Counted from the first letter of the stretch, positions 34,640 through 42,762 are shown. The stretch is DNA of 42,762 nucleotides from Nitrococcus mobilis Nb-231 (GCF_000153205.1 NZ_CH672427.1:1434600-1477361); one strand, 5' to 3'. Notes: generated by a model not told the origin, from the sequence alone. Numbers and translations: made by a program.

Positions 34640-35055
34640 AATTCTTCCTGTCCGTTGACACTGGCCGCTCTTTCCGCCGCCACATCGACGGCGAATACGC
34701 GCATGTGCGGATCCAGTACCGGACGCCGACGCAGCTCGGGCTGCTCGAGCGCTTCCATCAGACGCTGAAGACGGCGGAAGTGTACTGGAAGCTGTATGCC
34801 TCGCCGGCGGAGGCGAGGAAATCGTTGTAAGTATATCGGCACCGATATAACGAGGTCCGGCCGCACTGGGTGCTGATTTCGCCGGAGGGCGGCGATCCTG
34901 CCACGCTGGCCGACGTCTACGTTAATGGCAAAGCCGTGCAGGTGCCGAAGTGGCAAGGCTGGGCGAAGGCGGCACGAAAGAAGCTCGCAGAGTTGACGGA
35001 GAACCTGCACTTCCCGTTGCCAAACGAGCCTCTGGAGCCGACGCTTTTATGCTAA
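34640..35055 (+). pseudogene. Integrase-core (rve) transposase C-terminal fragment
   Basis: The frame reads DGEYAHVRIQYRTPTQLGLLERFHQTLK, the C-terminal end of an rve/DDE integrase core with its catalytic-Glu region (LLERFHQTLK). After a TAA stop at about 34828 the same frame resumes YRHRYNEVRPHWVLISPEGGDPATLADVYV and continues to WQGWAKAARKKLAEL, where it ends. The N-terminal half of the core is lost. Related to IS3/IS481-type transposases. Confidence 0.75.
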
Positions 35056-35536
35056 TGAGCACTCACACAAAACGCCTTTGGGCCTGTCTTGTTGAAATCG
35101 GGGCCAAGACATGGACGAGCCAGTCCCACGTGAGATGCTAGTGCAAATACCATGTGGTGTTTGTGCCGGAATACCGTAGGAAGGCGCTCTACGGGAGTCT
35201 GCACCGGGAGATTGGACGGGTGTTCCGGGAGCTCTGCGAGCGGCAAGGAGTGGAGCTGATCGAGGGCCGTGCGATGGTGGATCACATTCATCCGTCTCTG
35301 AGCATTTCGCTGGAGTACAATGTGGCGAACACGGTGGGATTTTTGAAGGGCAAATCCGCGATTCGGATCCACCGCATGTATCTGGGGCGGCGAAAGGGTT
35401 CACGGAAATGCACTTTTAGGCGCGCGGCTATTGTGTAAGCACGGTGGGACTGGACGAGCAGGTGATCAGGGGATACACCCGCAACCATGAAGCCGAGGAG
35501 AAGCGGCAAGAGGAGCTGCGGCTGGAGGGCCTTTAG
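35050..35536 (+). pseudogene. IS200/IS605-family TnpA (Y1 transposase) pseudogene
   Basis: KYHVVFVPEYRRKALYG, RVFRELCERQGVELIEG, VDHIHPSLSI (the HUH-type HxH) and VGFLKGKSAIRIHR are typical of IS200-type TnpA. A TAG interrupts the frame just before KYHVVF. A frameshift near 35390 and another TAG separate it from the tail ARGYCVSTVGLDEQVIRGYTRNHEAEEKRQEELRLEGL, which holds the catalytic-Tyr region. It is inactive. A typical right-end hairpin follows at 35581. Confidence 0.87.
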
Positions 35537-35580
35537 GCCCTTTCATTGGAGCACACGCCCCCTCTGGGGGCCTTCATCAA

Positions 35581-35601
35581 ACCACCTGCTTTGCGGGTGG
35601 T
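35581..35601 (+). repeat. IS200/IS605 right-end hairpin
   Basis: ACCACCTGCTTTGCGGGTGGT forms a stem ACCACC(T)GC / GC(G)GGTGGT around TTT, about 45 nt past the TnpA end. Such subterminal imperfect hairpins are recognised by Y1 transposases and mark the element boundary. The FIST gene begins 43 bp further right. Confidence 0.6.
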
Positions 35602-35644
35602 ATCTGATTCGATCAAGCGGAACGCGCAACGCCGAAAGGATCGG

Positions 35645-36817
35645 ATGAACATGACTTATTCCTATGTTGCCCATACGGAATTACACCACGCCGAAGACGC
35701 GGGGGCGTTTCTCGGCTCCCAGATTTCAACGGCCTTCAACGGGGAGCCGCCCGACGCCCTCCTCCTGTTCGCTTCCTCGAAATACGAATACCCGAAGTTG
35801 CTGCAAACCATCGAGTCGGCCTGTCGCCCGAAGATCCTGATCGGGTGCTCGTCGGCGGGCGAGTTCGCCACCGGCACTCACTGCGAAGGATCGGCGTCCG
35901 CAGTGGCGGTGAGGTCCTCCGAGACGCGGTTCGCAGCCGGTCTGGGCCGGGGGCTGCGTGCCAACCCCATCGCCGCGGCGAAGGCCGTGGTATCCTCCTT
36001 TCATGGTCCGTCGTCGCCTGAGTATCGGTACCGTTCCGCGCTGGTTTTGATTGACGCGCTGGCAGGCTACGCCGAGGATCTGGTCTGGCAGCTGATCTTG
36101 GCAACGGGTGGAACGTACCGGTTTTTCGGAGGCGGCGCTGGGGATGACGGGCAATTCCGGCAGACCCATGTTTTTTATGGTACCGAAGCGGTTTCGGATG
36201 CGGTGGTCGCCTTAGAGATTTTGTCAAACAAGCCCTTGGGCATCGGTCTTGGCCACGGGTGGCAACCAGCCGGGCCTCCCCTGCGGGTTACCGAGGCCGC
36301 GGGCCTGCGGCTGGTTGGTCTGAATGCCATGCGGGCCGTGGAGGTGTTCCAGGAGCATGCGGTGGCCACAGGGCAGGTGTTCGATGCCGTCGACCCGCTG
36401 CCGTTCTTTCTGCACAACGTCCTCGGCATCGACACCGGGAAGGGCTACAAGCTCCGCGTCCCGTTGGCGGTAAACCCGGATGGTTCGATTTCCTGCGCGG
36501 CGGAGATTCCGACCGGAGCTATAGTGTGCATTATGGGCACGGGGAGCGCATCCGCGGCACAGGCGGCGGCCGCGGCGACCGAGGACGCGCTCAGGCAGCT
36601 CCAAGGCGAACGGCCGGGGATGGCCCTCTTTTTCGATTGTGCCGCCACGCGGCTCAGGATGGGAAAAGAGTTCGGTATCGAGCTCCACGCCGTGCAGACG
36701 GCGCTGGGAGAGGCTGGCTACGCCGGCTGCAATACCTACGGCCAGATTGCTCGTACAGAGACCCAGTTTAGCGGTTTCCACAATTGTACCGCCGTCGTGT
36801 GCGTCATTCCGGAATGA
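35645..36817 (+). CDS. FIST N/C domain sensory protein
   Basis: A 390-residue protein with the FIST layout. The FIST_N part holds DALLLFASSKYEYPKLL, LIGCSSAGEFA, SALVLIDALAG, FFGGGAGDD and KPLGIGLGHGWQP. The FIST_C part holds LPFFLHNVLGID, RVPLAVNPDGSISCAAEIP, MALFFDCAATRLRMG and CNTYGQIARTETQFSGFHNCTAVVCVI. FIST domains are predicted to sense small ligands, perhaps amino acids, and are usually paired with or fused to signal-transduction enzymes. ATG at 35645 has GAAAGGA upstream. The hybrid kinase starts 16 nt after the stop, so they are an operon. No signal peptide, so cytoplasmic. Confidence 0.9.
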   Translation: MNMTYSYVAHTELHHAEDAGAFLGSQISTAFNGEPPDALLLFASSKYEYPKLLQTIESACRPKILIGCSSAGEFATGTHCEGSASAVAVRSSETRFAAGLGRGLRANPIAAAKAVVSSFHGPSSPEYRYRSALVLIDALAGYAEDLVWQLILATGGTYRFFGGGAGDDGQFRQTHVFYGTEAVSDAVVALEILSNKPLGIGLGHGWQPAGPPLRVTEAAGLRLVGLNAMRAVEVFQEHAVATGQVFDAVDPLPFFLHNVLGIDTGKGYKLRVPLAVNPDGSISCAAEIPTGAIVCIMGTGSASAAQAAAAATEDALRQLQGERPGMALFFDCAATRLRMGKEFGIELHAVQTALGEAGYAGCNTYGQIARTETQFSGFHNCTAVVCVIPE

Positions 36818-36833
36818 GGAACACAGTGCCCTG

Positions 36834-39329
36834 ATGTTGTCCTTGTTAGCGGAGATGGCAAACGTCGCCCGCCGACCGAGTTCGGCGAAGAGTCTGGCGA
36901 AATGTCTCGGCGTGCATGATCTCGTTGTGTTTATCAAAGATCCGGAAATCGGCGTTCTGCTTCCGGCTCCGGGTTTCCCGCAAACACTTCCGGAGGGCCG
37001 TGTCTGGCGGGAGTTTCTTACAGAGTCTGTTGCGGCCGGCGTTCACGCCGCGGAGCTTCCGTTTCCCGACCCACAGACCAGACAAGAGGCCGTGGGCGTC
37101 GCCACGGACGAAGAAACGGTGTTGGTGCTCATCGGTGGGAAGCCTTGTCCGGAGGCCGTTGTCGAAGTGCGCCTGCTCCTTCCGCTACTGGGTGCGGCCC
37201 TTCAGGGTCAGGGGGCTGTCTTAGTAGCGGCGGGACACTCGAGAGCGGCACGCAGAGCGGCCGCCGAAGCCGAAGCGCTGGCCGGGGCGCTCGACGCCAC
37301 TCGGCGTGAACTCCAGCAGGCGCTCCACGCTGTCGATCAAGAGCTCACCCAGCGTAAGCTAGCGGAGCAGGCGCTTCAGGAAGAGCGGGATTTGCTCACT
37401 GTGACGCTCACCAGCATCGGCGATGCCGTCATCACGACGGACACCGAAGGCCGCATCACCAGCCTGAACGCCATGGCCGAGTCCCTGACGGGCTGGGCGA
37501 GCGCTGAGGCAGCGGGCCGGCCCCTCGACGCTGTATTTCGCATCGTGAACGAGCAGACACGCCGGACGGTCGATAACCCGGCGACGAGGACGCTGCGGGA
37601 GGGCGTCATCGTCGGGCTGGCGAACCATACCGTCCTCGTCAGAAAGGACGGCACAGAGCGGCCTATTGACGACAGCGCCGCCCCGATCAGGGATGACCAA
37701 GGCCAAGTTCTTGGCTGCGTGCTGGTGTTCCGAGATATCACCGAGCGCCGGAAAGCGGAAGCGGCCCTGCAGGAGAACGAACGGCGATTCCGAACGCTGG
37801 TCGAGCAGGTCAAAGACTACGCCATCTTCATGACCGACGCCGAGGGCCGGGCGACGAGTTGGAACGAGGGCGTCAGACGGGTGCTGGGCTTTGAGGAAGC
37901 CGATTTTCTCGGCCAAGACATCGTGCCGACCATCTTCACGCCCGAAGACGTTGAGAGCGGCGTGCCGCTGCGGGAACTGGAACAGGCCGCGGCGACCGGC
38001 AAGGCCGGCAGTGACCGATGGATGCGGCGAAAGGACGGCAGCCGGTTCTTCGCCACGGGGACCACCGCGGCCCTGCACGATAAGGCGGGAAAGCTGGTCA
38101 ATTTTATGAAGGTCATGCGGGACCAGACGGAGCAGAAACGGCTGGAGGACGAACTGCGAAAGACCGCTGCCGACTTGTCCGAGGCCAACCGCCGCAAGTC
38201 AGAGTTCCTGGCGACGTTGGGTCACGAACTCCGCAACCCGCTCGCCCCCATCCGAATGGGTCTGGAGCTCATGAAGATGGCGGCGGATAGTCCGGCGAAG
38301 ATGGAAGAAATCCGTGGCATGATGGAGCGGCAGGTCCTGCAGATGGTGCGGCTCATTGATGACCTTTTGGACGTATCCCGCATTACGCGGGGCAAGCTGC
38401 AACTGCGGATCTGCCGGGTGGCGGTGGCCAACGTGGTGCAGAATGCCGTGGAAATGGCCCGCCCATTCATTGACGAGGCAGACCACCAACTGACGGTTGC
38501 GGTGCCTCCGCAGCCGATCCATTTGGACGCCGACCCGAACCGCCTGGCTCAGGTGTTCTCGAACCTGCTCAATAACTCCGCCAAGTACACACCCGAAGGA
38601 GGGCATATCTGGCTCTCCGCCGAGCGGCAGGGAAGCGACGTCGTGGTGACGATTAGGGACAATGGCATCGGCATCCCCGCCGACATGCAGACCAGCATCT
38701 TCGAGATGTTTACTCAGGTCGACCGTCCGTTGGAACAGGGCTACACGGGTCTCGGCATCGGCCTGACGCTGGTGAAGCAACTGGTCGAGATGCACGGCGG
38801 CCGGATTGACGCCCGCAGCGAGGGCTCGGGTCGGGGAAGCGCGTTCGAGGTGCGGCTGCCGCTGAAGGGTCGAGAGCTAAGAGTCCAGAGTCCAGAAACG
38901 GAAGCGCTTCTGGCTCTGGACTCTGGACTTTGGACTTCTTCCAAGCTCCGCGTTCTGGTGGTAGACGACAACAAGGATGCGGCGGAAATGCTGGGCATGG
39001 TCGTCAAGGCGCTCGGCAACGAGGTCCGCACCGCCTACGGCGGCCCGCAGGGCGTTGAAGCAGCGGAAGTGTTCCGCCCCGACGTGGTGCTGATGGACCT
39101 TAGAATGCCGGAAATGAGCGGCTATGAGGCCGCACGACATATCCGAGAACAGGCTTGGGGCAAGGATATGACGCTCGTGGCCCTGACGGGCTGGGGGCAG
39201 GACGAGGACAAGCAGCAGACGAAAGAAGCCGGATTCAATCACCACTTCGTCAAGCCCGCCGAGCCCGCGGCCTTGCAGAAGTTGTTCGCTGAGCTTCAAT
39301 TGAACTCCTCGACCCGTGGTATCTGGTAA
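36834..39329 (+). CDS. Hybrid sensor histidine kinase (GAF-like, PAS-PAS-HisKA-HATPase-REC)
   Basis: An 831-residue cytoplasmic kinase with no membrane helices. In order: a GAF-like region (about 15-130), a coiled coil (about 140-180), PAS (about 183-305, SIGDAVITTDTEGRI), PAS (about 312-430, DYAIFMTDAEGRATSWN), HisKA with phospho-acceptor His464 in LATLGHELRNPLAPI, HATPase (FSNLLNNSAKYT N-box, DNGIGI, GLGIGLTLVK) and a receiver domain with phospho-Asp755 in VVLMDLRMPEMSG. The linker before the receiver contains a DNA palindrome (38882-38929). I use the ATG at 36834, 16 nt after the FIST stop; other starts are possible. The receiver has no output domain, so phosphate probably passes on to another protein. 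Confidence 0.9.
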   Translation: MLSLLAEMANVARRPSSAKSLAKCLGVHDLVVFIKDPEIGVLLPAPGFPQTLPEGRVWREFLTESVAAGVHAAELPFPDPQTRQEAVGVATDEETVLVLIGGKPCPEAVVEVRLLLPLLGAALQGQGAVLVAAGHSRAARRAAAEAEALAGALDATRRELQQALHAVDQELTQRKLAEQALQEERDLLTVTLTSIGDAVITTDTEGRITSLNAMAESLTGWASAEAAGRPLDAVFRIVNEQTRRTVDNPATRTLREGVIVGLANHTVLVRKDGTERPIDDSAAPIRDDQGQVLGCVLVFRDITERRKAEAALQENERRFRTLVEQVKDYAIFMTDAEGRATSWNEGVRRVLGFEEADFLGQDIVPTIFTPEDVESGVPLRELEQAAATGKAGSDRWMRRKDGSRFFATGTTAALHDKAGKLVNFMKVMRDQTEQKRLEDELRKTAADLSEANRRKSEFLATLGHELRNPLAPIRMGLELMKMAADSPAKMEEIRGMMERQVLQMVRLIDDLLDVSRITRGKLQLRICRVAVANVVQNAVEMARPFIDEADHQLTVAVPPQPIHLDADPNRLAQVFSNLLNNSAKYTPEGGHIWLSAERQGSDVVVTIRDNGIGIPADMQTSIFEMFTQVDRPLEQGYTGLGIGLTLVKQLVEMHGGRIDARSEGSGRGSAFEVRLPLKGRELRVQSPETEALLALDSGLWTSSKLRVLVVDDNKDAAEMLGMVVKALGNEVRTAYGGPQGVEAAEVFRPDVVLMDLRMPEMSGYEAARHIREQAWGKDMTLVALTGWGQDEDKQQTKEAGFNHHFVKPAEPAALQKLFAELQLNSSTRGIW
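38882..38929. repeat. In-frame palindrome inside the hybrid kinase gene
   Basis: AGTCCAGAGTCCAGA (38882-38896) and TCTGGACTCTGGACT (38915-38929) are perfect 15-bp complements around an 18-nt loop, with the 7-bp unit AGTCCAG repeated within each arm. It is translated as part of the linker (RVQSPETEALLALDSGLW) between the HATPase and receiver domains. This looks like a small repeat that inserted into the gene without breaking the frame. Confidence 0.75.
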
Positions 39330-39397
39330 TCCATTGTTCCATCTTTAAGCGAGACTCGGCGTCTATGCTGGGGCATATGTCGACTGTCCTGTCGAAT

Positions 39398-39485
39398 TGG
39401 CGGAGAGGAAGGGATTCGAACCCTTGGAGCCCGTGGGCTCGCCCGATTTCAAGTCGGGTGCTTTCGTCCACTCAGCCACCTCTCC
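39398..39485 (-). tRNA. tRNA-Ser (anticodon TGA)
   Basis: The minus strand folds as a class II tRNA of 88 nt including an encoded CCA. The acceptor GGAGAGG pairs with CCTCTCC, the anticodon stem CCCGA/TCGGG encloses the loop CTTGAAA with anticodon TGA (reads UCA), a long variable arm GAGCCCACGGGCTC follows, and the T arm contains GGTTCGAATCC. These are standard serine tRNA features. It lies between the kinase and the small Cys-rich gene. Confidence 0.96.
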
Positions 39486-39684
39486 GAAGCAACCCGCTGC
39501 AAACCGCAGATCTGATGCCGGGGTAACGGACGTTTATCATCTAGCAGTCGTTCATTGTCTTTAGCTACCCAAGGAATTACAAGGCACTGATTGAAACGCG
39601 GGCGGGCCCTCAACCGTGCTCAGTTGACCAAAACACCCTAAGCGCGCTGCGCGGAGGCGCTTTTAAAACGATAAAGGAGCCGAG

Positions 39685-39879
39685 ATGGAGAATAATATCC
39701 CACGGGCCGATTGGCAGCAGCATGACGCCGATGATCGCTATTGCAGACGTTGCACCAGCGGATTTCCGCAACCCTGCCCGTGCGGAAGCCAGATTCACGG
39801 TGAGCTACTGAACATTCCCGGCAACGGTTTCATCCAGCTCTCTCGCTGCGAGCGCTGCGAGGCGCTGAAGGACACCTGA
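39685..39879 (+). CDS. Small cysteine-rich protein, possible zinc ribbon
   Basis: A 64-residue protein with three cysteine pairs, CRRC (20-23), CPC (31-33) and CERC (55-58), which suggests metal binding of the zinc-ribbon or knuckle type. I recognise no named family. AAAGGAGCC lies 6 nt before the ATG, and a short GC-rich inverted repeat (AGCGC...GCGCT, 39641-39661) precedes it. It lies between tRNA-Ser and pyrD, which is convergent. Confidence 0.65.
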   Translation: MENNIPRADWQQHDADDRYCRRCTSGFPQPCPCGSQIHGELLNIPGNGFIQLSRCERCEALKDT

Positions 39880-39981
39880 AAAGCCGAGCGAACAGCGGAT
39901 TGCGTCAACTAAATGAGGCATTCGAGATGGCTTGTCTTACCCACTCGCTGGCTCAAGGACGCCCAGCCTATTGGTTTACCG

Positions 39982-41034
39982 CTAGATCTCTTCTGCCAGT
40001 GATGCTTGATCGGCGCATTGTTCGGCCAGCGCTTGCACAATCTCCCAAATGAGCTCCGGGCCGCGGTAAACAAGCCCTGTGTAGATCTGCACCAGATCGG
40101 CCCCGGCTTTCATCTTCTGCACCGCATCCGCACCATAAACGATGCCGCCCACCCCGATCAGGGGTATGCGATCCTCGAGCACGGCATGCAAGCGCTGCAA
40201 AACCCGGGTTGAGCGCTCGAGCAAAGGCGCCCCGCTCAAGCCGCCACCCTCGGTCATATAACGCAGCCCCTCGACACCCTCACGCGACAAAGTCGAGTTG
40301 GTGGCCGCAACACCATCCACTGCGTGCTCTTGCAGCTGTTGTGCAAGGACATCGATCGCCTCATTATCGAGATCCGGCGCTACCTTGATTACTAAGGGAA
40401 CGTAACGGCCATTGAGCACCGACAAATGGCGCTGCTCCGCTTTCAGGGTAGAAAGCAACTCGTCAAGCAATAGACCGTGTTGCAGCGTCCGCAGTCGGGG
40501 TGTATTCGGCGAGGAGATGTTGACAACCACGTAGCTCGCGTAAGCATAGACCTTGCGCAACGCAATGACATAGTCATCGACAGCTCGCTCCACAGGAGTG
40601 TCGGTGTTCTTACCGATGTTGATCCCCAACACGCCACGATAGCCGGATCGCCGCACCTGGCGGACAAGGTGATCGACGCCTTTGTTATTGAAACCTAACC
40701 GGTTGATAAGTGCTTGGCGCTGCGGGATGCGGAATACCCGAGGCGGAGTGTTACCCGGCTGCGGCCGAGGAGTCACCGTGCCGACCTCGATAAATCCAAA
40801 TCCTAACCGGCTCAGCGCCGTGATGTAGTCGGCGTTCTTGTCCATACCGGCGGCAAGGCCGACCGGATTAGGAAACTCAATCCCCATGACCTTGCAGGGC
40901 AGCGCCGGCGTCCCACGCGCACCTACCAAACAACCCAATCCGAGTGGCGCGGTTGCCGAAAGCAACCGCAGGGTGGTGCTGTGAGCCCGCTCCGGCTCCA
41001 TAAGAAACAATAAATCGCGAATAATCCCGTACAC
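39982..41034 (-). CDS. pyrD: Dihydroorotate dehydrogenase (quinone), class 2
   Basis: A 350-residue membrane-associated FMN enzyme oxidising dihydroorotate to orotate with quinone in pyrimidine synthesis. The N-terminal helical membrane segment (LLFLMEPERAHSTTLRLL) marks class 2. The barrel shows NPVGLAAGMDKNADY, GFIEVGTVTPRPQPGNTPPRVFR, NRLGFNNKG, GINIGKNTDTP, VVNISSPNTP with the catalytic Ser region, IKVAPDL, TNSTLSREG and IGVGGIVYGADA. I start at the GTG at 41034, which has GCGGAG 5 nt upstream and matches the family N-terminus; a longer frame reaches 41130. Confidence 0.94.
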   Translation of the reverse strand: MYGIIRDLLFLMEPERAHSTTLRLLSATAPLGLGCLVGARGTPALPCKVMGIEFPNPVGLAAGMDKNADYITALSRLGFGFIEVGTVTPRPQPGNTPPRVFRIPQRQALINRLGFNNKGVDHLVRQVRRSGYRGVLGINIGKNTDTPVERAVDDYVIALRKVYAYASYVVVNISSPNTPRLRTLQHGLLLDELLSTLKAEQRHLSVLNGRYVPLVIKVAPDLDNEAIDVLAQQLQEHAVDGVAATNSTLSREGVEGLRYMTEGGGLSGAPLLERSTRVLQRLHAVLEDRIPLIGVGGIVYGADAVQKMKAGADLVQIYTGLVYRGPELIWEIVQALAEQCADQASLAEEI

Positions 41035-41350
41035 CGAATCTCCGCATCTGTCTACTTGATCACAATTGATCATCGCCCAAGGTGCGGACCCTGTCCAGAC
41101 CGCATGTCTAAAATATGATCGAATGTCCAAACCTTGTCTGTGCGCGAGTTCTAAGTCTATGGATGAAATAACCTATTGAACAACCGTGCACCGACAGCAT
41201 GTATTGAACTGAAAATGGCTGCACAACCCTTCTGTAAAGTGACGCACTGCATCGAGCTTGGCACAGCCCAGCCGAGACAAGCGGTTACTGTTATAGACCA
41301 GTCATTCTGGAAACAAAACCTTATAAATTATGATATTATCGAAAATAATG

Positions 41351-41530
41351 GTAAGTTCTCAATAACCCCGGGCAAAGAAGCGCAGAATGGGGCGATGGTA
41401 ACGGCTGGCGCTATCGTCACTGTGGCCCGCAGCCCGCGCCTGAACCCACCCCCGCTCCTTTCGGCGCAGCCTGTGTGCGGTGGAACTCAGCGACTGAGCG
41501 TCGCTGTGCCCGGGGTTATTGAGAACTTAC
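41351..41530 (+). mobile_element. Intact 180-bp MITE-like element (copy B)
   Basis: Perfect 24-bp inverted repeats bound this element: it begins GTAAGTTCTCAATAACC (41351-41374 in full) and ends with the exact complement (41507-41530). The 8-bp target AAATAATG is duplicated at 41343-41350 and 41531-41538. The 132-bp GC-rich interior encodes no transposase and is close to 90% identical to copy A at 369-547. An 8-bp duplication with ends starting GTAA fits mobilisation by an IS66-type transposase, but no full partner is in the window. Confidence 0.9.
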
Positions 41531-41538
41531 AAATAATG

Positions 41539-41887
41539 GCGCTGAGGGGGGCTGCGCATTTAATTAATAATACTGATAAATGAATAAGGCACGGACCATC
41601 ATCTGCCCAACGGTAATATCACCATTGTATTTAATGACGTGGTGCAACCCGAGCAAATCCATGCTTCCTATCGCCCTCGTTTAGGCATGCTCGAACCACG
41701 TCCGCAGCAGATTGTATGCTGCCGACACTGACCCGGCGCATCGCACAACCTACCCCAAAGCAGAGCTAACCCAAGCTACAAATTCTCGGTGCTGACTGCT
41801 TGAGAACTTCAGTATGCTAGAGCCCAATCATACTGGCAGCCACTAACGGCAATCTAAGTCACATTACCCCATTGAAAAGAGGAACCC
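41539..41887. other. Upstream region of the aminotransferase gene
   Basis: About 350 bp without a recognisable gene between the MITE and the aminotransferase start. Short frames here have no ribosome-binding site or motifs. It presumably holds the promoter of the downstream gene. Confidence 0.4.
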
Positions 41888-42762
41888 ATGGCCTATTCAA
41901 TCCCTGCTCCAATCAATACCCCCCAGCGGATCCTGCTGGGTCCGGGCCCGAGCGACACGCCCCCACGTGTGTTGGCGGCGCTCGCAAAACCCACGATTGG
42001 GCACCTAGATCCTTATTTCCTACAGGTAATGGACGAGCTGCAATCGATGCTCCGCGAGCTCTTTCAAACCACCAACGAGCTGACGCTCGCGGTAAGCGGT
42101 ACGGGGAGTTCGGGCATGGAAGCATGCGTCGTCAATCTGATCGAACCCGGCGACCGGATGCTCGTTTGTGTCAACGGCGTGTTCGGTGGCCGCATGAGCG
42201 ATGTTGCCACCCGCGCCGGCGCGCAGGTGACTACCCTCGAACGGGGTTTTGGCGAAATCTTCTCGCCCGAGGAAATCGCCGAGGCGCTGCAACGCGTACA
42301 ACCAAAAGTCGTAGGCATCGTACACGCCGAAACGTCAACCGGAGCCTGGCAGCCCTTAGAGGAGATAGCCAAAGTCGTCCACGCCAGCGATGCACTCTTG
42401 TTGGTGGATTGCGTCACCTCGCTCGCTGGTGCGCCGGTTGAGGTCGATCGCTGGGGGCTGGATGCTGTGTACAGCGGAACACAGAAATGCTTGAGTTGTC
42501 CTCCAGGGCTGGCGCCGGTCACATTCAGCCCACGGGCGATCGAAATCATCGAGCGACGCCAGTCGAAAATTGCCAGCTGGTATCTGGACATGTCGATGGT
42601 CCGCGACTATTGGGGCGACTCGCGCGCCTATCATCATACGGCTCCGATCAACCAGAACTACGGCTTGCACGAGGCGCTGCGCCTGGTGTTGGAAGAGGGC
42701 CTAGAAAATCGGTTCGCTCGCCACATGCGTAACCACCGGGCGCTCAAAGCTGGCTACAGGCA
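41888..42762 (+). CDS. Class V aminotransferase, alanine/serine-glyoxylate type (3' end outside window)
   Basis: Partial PLP enzyme, 291 codons visible and the frame still open at the window edge. It starts [26 protein letters not shown]. The patterns [62 protein letters not shown] and the PLP lysine in [17 protein letters not shown] match the alanine-glyoxylate/serine-glyoxylate (SgaA/AGXT) family. Members transfer amino groups to glyoxylate in photorespiratory, serine-cycle or glycine pathways; which donor is used cannot be decided. AGAGGA lies 7 nt before the ATG. Confidence 0.9.
   Translation, partial: MAYSIPAPINTPQRILLGPGPSDTPPRVLAALAKPTIGHLDPYFLQVMDELQSMLRELFQTTNELTLAVSGTGSSGMEACVVNLIEPGDRMLVCVNGVFGGRMSDVATRAGAQVTTLERGFGEIFSPEEIAEALQRVQPKVVGIVHAETSTGAWQPLEEIAKVVHASDALLLVDCVTSLAGAPVEVDRWGLDAVYSGTQKCLSCPPGLAPVTFSPRAIEIIERRQSKIASWYLDMSMVRDYWGDSRAYHHTAPINQNYGLHEALRLVLEEGLENRFARHMRNHRALKAGYR

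Noticed and set aside
34585-35010. Long minus-strand frame rich in Arg/Leu across the integrase fragment
   Set aside because: It is the shadow of the plus-strand integrase-core homology and shows no family motif.
41050-41080. TTGATCACAATTGATCA upstream of pyrD as an FNR/CRP site
   Set aside because: The half-sites do not have the TTGAT-N4-ATCAA spacing, and the sequence lies within the possible longer pyrD frame; too weak to call.
41176-41583. 135-codon plus-strand frame spanning the MITE
   Set aside because: It runs through both terminal repeats and their flanks, lacks a ribosome-binding site and matches no family.
1-42762. CRISPR arrays, rRNA operons, riboswitches
   Set aside because: No regularly spaced direct repeats, rRNA sequence or recognisable riboswitch core was seen on reading both strands.

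Overview
The window looks like chromosomal DNA of a GC-rich gammaproteobacterium. This rests on lineage-typical genes: YqiB-type DUF1249, a DUF7931 protein, the PpsR/PpsA pair, class 2 PyrD, FrnE-type DsbA, an IscR-type regulator and a FadE-size acyl-CoA dehydrogenase. I cannot name the genus. The chromosome is scarred by mobile elements: two complete IS4-type insertions with readable target duplications, at least five decayed transposase fragments, and two copies of a 180-bp MITE-like element, one near each end of the window.

Layout. 1-910: a CsbD stress gene, a decayed MITE and REP-like palindromes. 909-6516 (minus): cofactor genes pabB, pabC, bioF and a BioH-like esterase; an IS4-family element sits in the last codons of pabC and separates the pab pair from bioF. 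6641-8734: a divergent CPA1 antiporter and a FrnE-like oxidoreductase. 8814-9420: a CopG/ParE toxin-antitoxin pair. 9421-10341: a decayed DUF4338 gene. 10342-12560 (minus): 1-Cys peroxiredoxin, a secretin-domain protein and a DUF7931 protein. 12918-15460: an APC permease, an IS4 fragment, a TIGR04073 (exosortase-associated) protein and a broken partial peroxiredoxin copy. 15688-22586 (minus): a tetR-fadE-fadB-fadA beta-oxidation cluster whose tetR promoter carries a perfect palindrome. 23290-24301 (minus): DUF1249 plus an IscR-like regulator lacking two of the three cluster cysteines. 24343-27707: divergent ppsR and ppsA. 27854-33578: AI-2E-family permease, DUF1328 miniprotein, a nested IS, a PRC-barrel protein and a second CPA1 antiporter. 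33579-35601: an IS graveyard. 35645-39329: a FIST sensor protein and a hybrid histidine kinase, probably acquired together. 39398-42762: tRNA-Ser(TGA), a small Cys-rich gene, pyrD, the intact MITE and the start of an alanine/serine-glyoxylate-type aminotransferase.

How the genes fit together. The fad genes break fatty acids down to acetyl-CoA, and PpsA under PpsR control returns pyruvate carbon to PEP for gluconeogenesis. The pab and bio genes supply folate and biotin precursors. CsbD, two antiporters, the AI-2E-type permease, the PRC-barrel protein, DUF1328, peroxiredoxin and FrnE suggest an organism facing ionic, osmotic and redox stress. No CRISPR array or complete defence island was seen. 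The most novel-looking items are the cysteine-poor IscR homologue, the MITE, the FIST/hybrid-kinase pair with an in-frame palindrome, and the probably leaderless self-regulated tetR promoter.
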